A stretch of 64,000 nucleotides of DNA, from assembly GCA_015680685.1 (NCBI GenBank), contig MNCI01037820.1, positions 1,174,730 through 1,238,729 on the forward strand, given 5' to 3'. Shown here one piece after another: positions 56,927 to 64,000 of the stretch. Under the pieces are notes generated by a model. The model was given only the letters and a program-made list of their open reading frames with translations. It ran no database searches and was not told the origin of the DNA. Position numbers and translations under genes: made by a program. Source of the DNA: Gnetum montanum. Its lineage: Eukaryota > Streptophyta > Gnetopsida > Gnetales > Gnetaceae. Positions within the stretch are counted from its first letter, which is position 1; each line of letters opens with the position of its first letter.

Positions 56927-58524
56927 TGAAACACCATGGAAATTGTGAATCGGCCCAAGGTGAAAATTCATGATTCAGGCAAAAGTTTGCGATAGAAATC
57001 TAGAAGATAGAACAAGGCAAAGAGGCGTGCAGCATCAAGTCTCCAAGTTTCTTTCAAAATCCAACCTTACTTTGTTTTCTCTCTTTACGCTACATTACGC
57101 AACATAGCGTAATGGTACTCAGCATAACTCTGCTTAACATAGCCCGATGTTGGAAAGTAACTTACTTTGGCAAATTTGATGAAGTTTAAGGTCTAAGACC
57201 TATCGCATATTCCACTAAGGCTTTTGTTTAGGGCTGAGTTTTCACTCCGTTATGTAGAGCAGCGTAATGAGTTTCCAGGAAGTCAAAGTTAGAGTCTAAA
57301 GAAGCACGACAGATTGATTTCTTCTTTGTTTGCAAATTGGTCGCTTTACGCTTATTACGCCACGCAGCGTAAACAAGCATAACTTATTGTAAAGTTGACC
57401 ATGTTTGATGCTCTATTACGCTCTACGGTGTAAATGAGCATAAAAAAACTTGGGTTAATTACTTCTATGCTCTATTATGCTCTGCCACGCTACGTAGCGT
57501 AAACGAACGTAATACAGCCTAAAGTCAACTAAGGCAGTACCAGACACGCACCTGCTATCCATACGCATAATACGCTCATTAGTGTATCACAGCGTAATCA
57601 TGAGGTGGTGGAAGTGCTTGATAACGTACTTTGCCCCCTTTCCAAAAAAAACGTGATGCGAAATGACCAGTTTCAACACAAAGTCTACCAGGTCAACGAT
57701 ATTCTGAAAGTTCGAGACACGTGTCATCGGGACCGTGCCTTCTCCACATGATGCCGAACTTATAAATACTCCAGTTGGCGAAGAAAGAAAGGATCTTCAT
57801 CTTGAGCTTTTCTTTGCGGAATCACGCTTTAGCAGAGACAGAAGACATTTTCGAGCATTGATAGCAGGAGCGATCAGTCCTTTGGCAAAAATATAGTTCT
57901 CTCCATTGGCGATCATTGGTAGTTTTGAGCAGAAACTACCGAAGGCAAAGGGAACAGATTAGAGATCGAGAGATCATCTAGTGTGGTTGGCAAGATTTAT
58001 TGATCAAAAACAGTTGATCGATAGACATCCAGGCTTGACCTTCCTTGCATCCCATCTTTGGCTTACGAGGTAGACCGAGCTTCATTTTGTACTCCTTGTT
58101 GAGCAGTTTTCTTGTTATTTTGTGTATGCTTCGCACAAGATAAGAGGAGTTTGCCATTGGAACTTTGTATACAATATACTCAGTCTTTGGGTCAAAACAT
58201 AGATCTTGGAATTGCGCATCTTTCTTAAATCTGATCCACCTTGTCGCATTGACGTTGTCGTCATTTCAATTTATTTACATCGTTTTCTACTCCTTTCACG
58301 ATTCATCGAATCAATTTGTTTCACAAAATATCTATATAATACACATATTATTGCAATATTCATCAATTTATTGATTGAGTAAGTCCCTGTCTAATTGACA
58401 AGACCGTTCAGGGCACCGTAGATTCATTTTCTCTAGCACGGCCCTCGCACAGATCTGTGGTTAAGACTATGTACACGGATTTTCATTTGGTATTTTCCAG
58501 CTACCGATGTTTTCCGTCGTTACA
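56927..58524 (+). repeat. T2 right LTR (1598 bp)
   Basis: Starts TGAAACACC and ends CGTTACA; same length as the left LTR. G-box at 57718-57723 and TATA box CTTATAAATACTCC at 57759-57772. Confidence 0.92.
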
Positions 58525-58529
58525 CACAC

Positions 58530-59080
58530 CAATAAAAGAAAAAGTATGAACAATGTTGCAAAACAAAAATAAGAAAAGTTAAAGAAATTTGTAAAAAAAA
58601 ATGTGTAAAACAAAAACTCAAAAAGGAACTAAGGGTCTCAAATGATCAGCATAGGTGGCCATCTCCCCCATGACTGAATTGAAGGGGGATGATCCGAAAC
58701 AAAGAGCAAGGTCATCCTCTTTTAGAGGTATTATATGCATTGAACGTTCTAGATTCATGATAAGGTTTGGTCTGTTGCACATCGACTAGTATTCTCCTAT
58801 CAGAGTATTTGCTTGAATTTTTTAGGAGTTTCCAACTTCACCCAATTGATGTTTTTAGGTTAAGGGTTGGAAGTTGGCAACACTCTTGCTCCAATGCATC
58901 TATGCCTACTACTTGAGTGTAAGTTGGTCCCGCAGTTAGTTCTATGCATGTTGGTGAGTTTCTCTCTTGATTAGCTATCAACCACTAGGTGTCTTCTTGT
59001 TGTGTGGTTACTACATACAGGCATTTTTGTATGTTAATTTCTTAGGAACACCAGTTGCATGCAGGCAATGCTGAACATTC
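58530..59080 (-). other. T3 sequence downstream of its protease
   Basis: Minus-strand reading gives scattered polyprotein-like words but no named domain. The left part (58530-58640) is A-rich. Confidence 0.4.
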
Positions 59081-59833
59081 CTATGCGTAATCATCCCCTG
59101 TATCACTGTATGTGATGCATGGAACTATCTTCTTCTCGATCTTCCCAAAAGTATTTTCCTTAGATATTTCTAGGGAAAGATTGCAGATTCCTAGGCATGC
59201 GTTTATGGTACTCAGCCATTCCCTTTCCATTATTATTGGAAATTCCCCCTTATCATTGTTTACTTGTATCACTAGGAAATCAGCTGGGTATGACCAATCA
59301 GACACAGTGGTAATGATGTCCTCCACTAGTCCCAAGGGAACAGTGATGGATTGGTTAGCTAGCTCTAAGCGAATATTTCTCGTCTTTAGTGGAGGTAGGT
59401 TCCAGGCTTTATACATCTCTTGTGATATTAAGTTGAGTCTGGAACCTGAGTCTAGAAGAGATTTACATGGTTCATTCTTAGTGACTTGGAAAAAGATTAA
59501 AGGACTTTTGGGATTAGAGAATTTCCTAGGAAGGTGGCCCTCCCTAATCCAATTAGTCATGGCATGTGTTAACATAACTGTGTGCGTTGAGTTCTGTTTT
59601 TGGTTTGAAGGGAGCTCCAAAGCCTTATTTGATGGAGAAGCATTCAGAGGCTCAACTACTTGTGGTTGTGAGAGCTTGGTTGTGCTATTAGTTTCAAAGA
59701 AAGGTCTTCTCCTTGTATAGTTGTCAAAACTAGTAGCAGGTTGAAGGTTTACAGCTCTTGTAGCATTACGTTGTTGTAGTTGAGTGGGGAGTTCCCCTTG
59801 CATTGCTGGAGTGGGTGGTAATGGAGCTATCAA
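59081..59833 (-). pseudogene. T3 aspartic protease region
   Basis: An uninterrupted 250-codon minus-strand frame. A Pro/Gln/Asn-rich linker (residues 1-90) is followed by a retropepsin: CKSLLDSGSRLNLISQEMY (canonical D-S-G at residues 127-129) and FPIIMEREWLSTINACLGI, equivalent to PIILGRPWL. It is better preserved than most of the window. The upstream gag is broken, and pol is missing, so no function is expected. The 202-codon frame on the other strand (59112-59720) is its shadow. Confidence 0.75.
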
Positions 59834-61700
59834 TGTGAGAGTTGCAGATGGATTTGGAGGATGGTATGTATGTAGTGTCTCATCTAGGAGAAGTAGTCCT
59901 ATAATACTACCAAGCTTTGTAGTGACTTTGTGGTGTCACATGACCAATAGAGTCACGTGGAGAGATTGGCTGCTGCACGTAGTAGGCATATGGATCTGAT
60001 TGCCAGTAAGGGTATTGTTGCTGTGGTGGTGGCATCCCCCATGACTGTGGGTATTGCCACTGCTGGTGTTGCTCAATAGGTTGTGGTAGAGTTCCACTTG
60101 GGTAATACGTTAAAGGTTAGTGAAACTGCCTTGGGTTAACTTGGGGATAAGGTAACTGTCAAGGTGTTTGCCGTTTGTTAAGTCGTGGGTTAAGTGCATA
60201 CACCCCAGACTCTTGCAAGTGTGAGATTACTGAGCAACATCCCTTAGGATGGTCATACTAGCATATCTCACATCCACCATAATTGTCCGTATCAAAATAA
60301 AAAACCTCTTTGGTGATGGCCAATTTATCCTTACCTTTGTTACGTGCATGGTCCAAATCCCTCTTTTTCTTTTTGTCATAGTCACTACCTTGCTCTTTAG
60401 ACTCCTCTACGATTTTGAGAACGGTTTTAAATCTACTATCTAAGGAGTCCCAAATTTGGTCTACCTTCACCAACACTTCTGTTGTTAATTTTTGGAGTGG
60501 GAAGGTTTTCCTATTCACCATCTCTTTGAGTGGTGACTCTTCCTCCTCCTCACAGAATCTCACTCTCCTTTTTCGAAGGGAAGGATCACAGCTATACCCT
60601 TCTGCACTTTCTCTCTTATGTAGTTCCCTTCTTCCTTAGCTACTTGCTCCAAAATTCTATGAACCTGATGGGACCTAAGATCTGATAATCTTCCTTGGTC
60701 ATATGTTCCAAGGGTTCTCCTGGTTTCATGCCTAAGCCGATCTACGAGATGGTGTAGTTGATCCCATTATGAATAACCATGCCCAGGGAAATGATGTAAG
60801 AGTGCATCATAACGGCCCATGGCAGCATCCAAGGATTCATGATTTCCTTGCTTCCATCCTTGGATTTTATTTCACAAGTTGGACACCTAGGAGTACGTTT
60901 GATACTTATCATTAAACAGTTCTAGCATCGTACTCCACCTTCGAATGGATTCCAGTTCTAAGGACTGATACCACCTTTCTGCTTCTTTTAATAGTGTCCT
61001 TGGGAACAACTTTAGCTTTGCCATTCATTCTTGATGCTCTGGAAGGCACATGAATTTTGAAATGCTTGTAAGTGATTCTAAGGATTAGCGTTATATCCCC
61101 CCTCAAATCGTGGGATATTATTCATGTCCAACCTCTTGATCCTGTTATCTTTTTGATGCCTTGTGGGAATTATCATAGCCTCCATGATGTTTAACATGCT
61201 TCAGGTTGCAAGTAGGGGTTCTTCATGGTCATTTCCTTCATAGTGTCTATGATGTCTATGTGGTTCCCTACTCTCCCTTCTTCCATGCCTTGATTCCCTC
61301 GAGTGCCCTCGTCCTCGGTCTCGACTCTCTTGTCGAGGTTTCTCACTTTGCTTACCCTTATCCTCATGGTTAGGTTCCTTATGACTATGTCTTGATACTG
61401 AAGGAGAGGGTGAATGTGATGATGAAGGTGAAGAAGAAGGAGAACCATCATCATGATGATGTTTTCTACCTTCTCTTCCGTGGTCCTAGCCTCGATCGTG
61501 ATGACGATCAGAATGCCCATCCTTATCATGTGTTTGTGTTCCCTCATTGAACATTTGGTGTTCGTGGGAATCAGAACCAGGGTTGTGAATTGTGGAGTGA
61601 AGGTTCTGATACACCACCTCCTCACCATCATTAGTGTTGGCACATTTGGCCATTACATGGAGCAGTTGGAATATTTTGTTCAAAATATTAGCACAATCCC
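59834..61700 (-). pseudogene. T3 gag, decayed
   Basis: Minus-strand pieces: FQLLHVMAKCANTNDGEE near 61670; a Ser/Arg/His-rich region (SPSSSPSSSHSPSPSVSRHS and HSRESRHGRRESREPHRHHR) at 61460-61250; FEGGYNANP near 61100; the frame 60258-60563 with SRFKTVLKIVEESKEQ; and a zinc knuckle CEICxYDHPKGCC at about 60260-60225. The many frameshifts in 60600-61100 show it is dead. The assignment rests on the knuckle, position and linkage to the protease. Confidence 0.55.
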
Positions 61701-61715
61701 TGGTTGTAAATTTGT

Positions 61716-62420
61716 AGTTTAGTATTGTGAGTTAATGGGTATTCTTGGAGAAGCAAGCCTGGTAAATAATCCTGATGTTGAAGCCTTCTTGGAAAGTAAA
61801 TTAAAATACCAAGTTATTTTCTTGAGTGAAGATTGGAATAAAAAAGGAGGTGATTATTTACCACAAGAAAGCATACTCCCTGTTAATATTGGCAAAATAG
61901 ACAACACCGTGGGTAATGGATTATCAAAAATCGGCTAAGAGTTGGAAGCAAGTAAAGGACCTAACGGACTACCAACTGGTTTTGAATCTGTAAATTTAAA
62001 ATTATTAAAGGATGTAAAGGTTTCTATATTGTAGAAAAACCCAAATTCATGTATGTCCAAAGGCCCATTGTTAACGCTGTCGAAGAAAACAATGAAATCA
62101 CAAAAACAGGACTGAATGCCATGGTTTTGGGGCAAATCCTTTGGCTTGCCGTTCAGGATTGCGCCCACGCATCAGTCGGATTTATGTTGCCGACTCGCCA
62201 GACGCTGAACCTGAATTCGTGGAGCATGTGGGAGGCCCTTCTTTTACTGTTGAGCTGAGTTAAAGGGGGTTTCGGCCAGCAATCGCGTGGAGAAAGCCAA
62301 ACAGAACTGAGGCCAGTTTAGGGCAGAACACAGGAGATATATTATTGATTCCAGCAGAGGAACTTGTGGATTTCAGAAGGATGGACGTCTATCTTGCGTG
62401 ATGAACAAATCTGGGTTTTC
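61716..62420 (+). pseudogene. Coding-like stretch of unknown origin
   Basis: The plus strand reads well at 61735-61938 (LGEASLVNNPDVEAFLESKL, YQVIFLSEDWNKKGG, PVNIGKIDNTVGNG) and continues after a stop (ELEASKGPNGLPTGFESV). Further blocks appear in other frames (NEITKTGLNAMVLGQILWLA; AEPEFVEHVGG; GDILLIPAEELVDFRR). GC content is higher than around it. I do not recognise the protein. It may be a host gene fragment or part of another element. Confidence 0.35.
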
Positions 62421-62586
62421 ATCCGCAGCAACGGCAAATGCCTTTAAAACCCTGGTGGACGTCGCTTGAAGAATCTACACTAAATGTTGGATGAAAATTC
62501 TGAAAGCCAGATAGTTTACCAGTTATCACAAATGGAGGGAAACGAAAATCTATGAAGCAAGGATTAAATCACATAATCATCAAAAC

Positions 62587-62778
62587 CTACAGGGAATTTT
62601 CGAAAGGTAGCGGTTGTAACAGTTGCAGATCCTTACGGAACACACGGCGACGTTCTCTAACGCGGCAGCTAAGTCTTCTCTTGTGATGGCAGTTGTTGGT
62701 AACAATTTTTAGCTGAAGAAGATATTTTGAATCAGTTGCGGGTAGTTGCAGCATCGGTGCCTTCACCTTCGAACTCAT
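62587..62778 (-). CDS. Small hypothetical reading frame (63 codons)
   Basis: Starts MSSKVKAPMLQLPATDSKYL and has a basic, Arg-rich second half (RLSCRVRERRRVFR). No domain was recognised. A possible donor (GTAG|GTTTTG) follows its last codons, so it could be a first exon. It could equally be chance. Confidence 0.25.
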   Translation of the reverse strand: MSSKVKAPMLQLPATDSKYLLQLKIVTNNCHHKRRLSCRVRERRRVFRKDLQLLQPLPFENSL

Positions 62779-62829
62779 ATTTTGGCCATCCCGAATTTTA
62801 ATTTCAATTATCAGGGATGCAGAAAGGAT

Positions 62830-64000
62830 AAATTAACTACCGCTACCACCAATAAGGTGGATATTATATTATATTTTTAGGGTAAAATCTTAGAGCTTAA
62901 TGACACTTAGTATTTAAAATTTAAATTAAATTAAATTAGATTAGGAATTTTAGATTTATTTTAATAAATTACTTACAAAGGAAATACTTATAATATTTGC
63001 AAATATTAATTCCTCCTAACTTTATGAATAACTTCCTAAATCCCTCCTAATTAAATGGACAAGTAACCTCCTAACTTGTTGGGCAAGTAAACTCCTAATT
63101 GGTTGGCCAAGTTACTTGGGAGAAAAGTTAGCTAGGATATTTGGCATGTAACTACCTTGTAAACCTTATAAAAAGGCTTCATGCAAAGAAGAGAGGGGGA
63201 TTTTAGGAGGATAATTTTTGGGAAAAAAATTTTGGAGAAGAGACTTTTGGGAGGTCTCATACATCACACTTTGAAGGCTACTAGTTAACATTTAGGCTCT
63301 CACTTGGAGACACTTTGGGGTCTTGAGAAGAGCATTTGTAAAGAAGATTTGTAAAGATGATTGCTTGTAAGATGGCTTGCTAAAGTAAAGATTTCAGCCT
63401 CTTTGTCATTGTCCTGTGAGTTATGCATTTCATTTTTTATTTTGTTTAAATTGTTTAGCTAATGGTTTAGATAGTATCATCCTTGGCAAGTAATTTTGGG
63501 ATTTTTAGATTGCTCTTACTGTTCTTGTTGCCCGATAGAAATTTCTATTAAAATTTTGCCATAGAAGTGCTTGTGTTTAAAAGCCTTAAGAGCATTTTAG
63601 TAGTAAATTTCGTTATTATGAAATGTCTGGGAACTGCTATTGGGATTGTTGTAAGAGAGCCTCTGTTTGTAGTCACGCTATTGAACAATTCAGTAGTCGA
63701 GAGGGTTCAGAAAATCTTTGGTATTTTGATGGGACCAGAATAGCTTCTTTTTATATTTAAAGTGAATTCCCATGGTATTTCAATCAGAAATTGTCAAGTC
63801 TTTTAAAGATTCTATTTGAATGCAATCGTTGACATCTATTATCTAGTCAAAATGGAGTCTCGTACGTGGTAGTTTACGCAACAATTTTTGGTAGCATAGT
63901 AGGATTGTCTTGAAGAAATTGCTTGTTTGAGCCTTGGAAGTTTGAAAAATTCATAGATATTGAATTTGAGATAGCTTTATTTCGAAGTATTTACTCGTGT
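62830..64000 (+). other. AT-rich stretch resembling an LTR or promoter
   Basis: Repeated CTCCTAA..TGG..CAAGTAA words at 63010-63120 precede CCTTATAAAAAGGCTTCATG (63168), followed by a purine-rich leader. This is the layout of a plant LTR or a TATA promoter with leader. No edges, primer-binding site or coding region were found before the window ends. Confidence 0.35.

Larger units (their letters stand above)
41751..58524 (+). mobile_element. T2: complete Tat-type Ty3/gypsy retrotransposon with an antisense gene
   Basis: A 16774-bp element with two 1598-bp LTRs, flanked by TACAC (41746-41750) and CACAC (58525-58529), a 5-bp target duplication with one change. Order: LTR, primer-binding site, gag, protease, TAAAACT repeats, antisense multi-exon gene, reverse transcriptase, RNase H, a second archaeal-type RNase H, integrase, TAAAACT repeats, polypurine tract, LTR. 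The second RNase H and lack of a chromodomain place it in the Tat lineage (Tat/Ogre/Retand). All coding parts carry stops, so it is no longer autonomous. Confidence 0.92.
39060..61715 (-). mobile_element. T3: minus-strand gypsy element split by T2
   Basis: Gag and protease (61700-59081) and the 3' end with polypurine tract and LTR (40030-39060) are on the same strand and lie on either side of T2, whose target duplication is at 41746-41750 and 58525-58529. Only about 2.3 kb remains between the T3 protease and polypurine tract once T2 is removed, and I recognise no reverse transcriptase or integrase in it. T3 therefore probably lost most of pol. Its 5' LTR was not found. Confidence 0.5.

Noticed and set aside
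59112-59720. 202-codon plus-strand open frame
   Set aside because: It is the reverse shadow of the T3 protease frame, which carries real retropepsin motifs.

Overview
The window looks like nuclear DNA from a land plant with a large, repeat-filled genome, quite possibly a gymnosperm; that is an inference from the transposon content and size, not a proof. Almost everything readable is LTR retrotransposon sequence in various states of decay. No intact host gene was found. Two runs of N (19600-19682 and 44307-44386) mark assembly gaps.

Layout. (1) 1-8433: the 5' part of a minus-strand Ty3/gypsy element (T1: LTR, PBS, gag, protease) running off the left edge. A related 1604-bp solo LTR (5777-7380, target duplication AGCAA) is nested inside its LTR. 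(2) 8434-24900: heavily decayed gypsy pieces, including a coiled-coil reading frame, an LTR start, an RNase H/integrase relic on plus and an integrase relic on minus. (3) 24903-30246: a complete 5344-bp LTR element (574-bp LTRs, TSD TTAAT) with no recognised gag or pol but a CCR4-like nuclease gene copy inside. (4) 32587-37593: a gypsy LTR, PBS and gag, interrupted by a second, rearranged element of the same 574-bp LTR family (34467-37588, TSD ATTGG) that holds a leucine-rich-repeat gene fragment and an integrase scrap. (5) 37640-38650: a Ty1/copia reverse transcriptase/RNase H relic on minus. (6) 39060-61700: a minus-strand gypsy element (gag, protease, 3' LTR) split by insertion of (7) T2, a complete 16774-bp Ty3/gypsy element of the Tat type at 41751-58524 (1598-bp LTRs, near-perfect TSD). 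(8) 61715-64000: a coding-like but unassigned stretch and an LTR- or promoter-like AT-rich stretch.

The main discovery candidate is in T2. Its protease and reverse transcriptase are separated by 5.1 kb holding an antisense, multi-exon gene (about 51283 down to 47206, 8 exons, roughly 1,080 codons) with its own TATA box. Exon phases agree at five of its seven junctions. Exon 2 resembles the FCP1/NIF-type HAD phosphatase fold, later exons are unrecognised, and the gene ends in a coiled-coil-like segment and an acidic tail. The 3' end of the same gene, with an intron at the same place and an acidic last exon, also lies at the same relative position in T1 (positions 1-500), so it belongs to the family rather than to one copy. 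A strong 3' splice site directly before the T2 reverse transcriptase suggests the whole region is spliced out of the sense transcript, as known for the intron between protease and reverse transcriptase in Ogre elements. Copies of a TAAAACT-core repeat flank the antisense gene and recur behind integrase.

Decay is mainly by nonsense changes. T2 pol keeps one reading frame for 3.4 kb, and several stops sit where the family has Arg or Gln, as expected from C-to-T change in methylated DNA.
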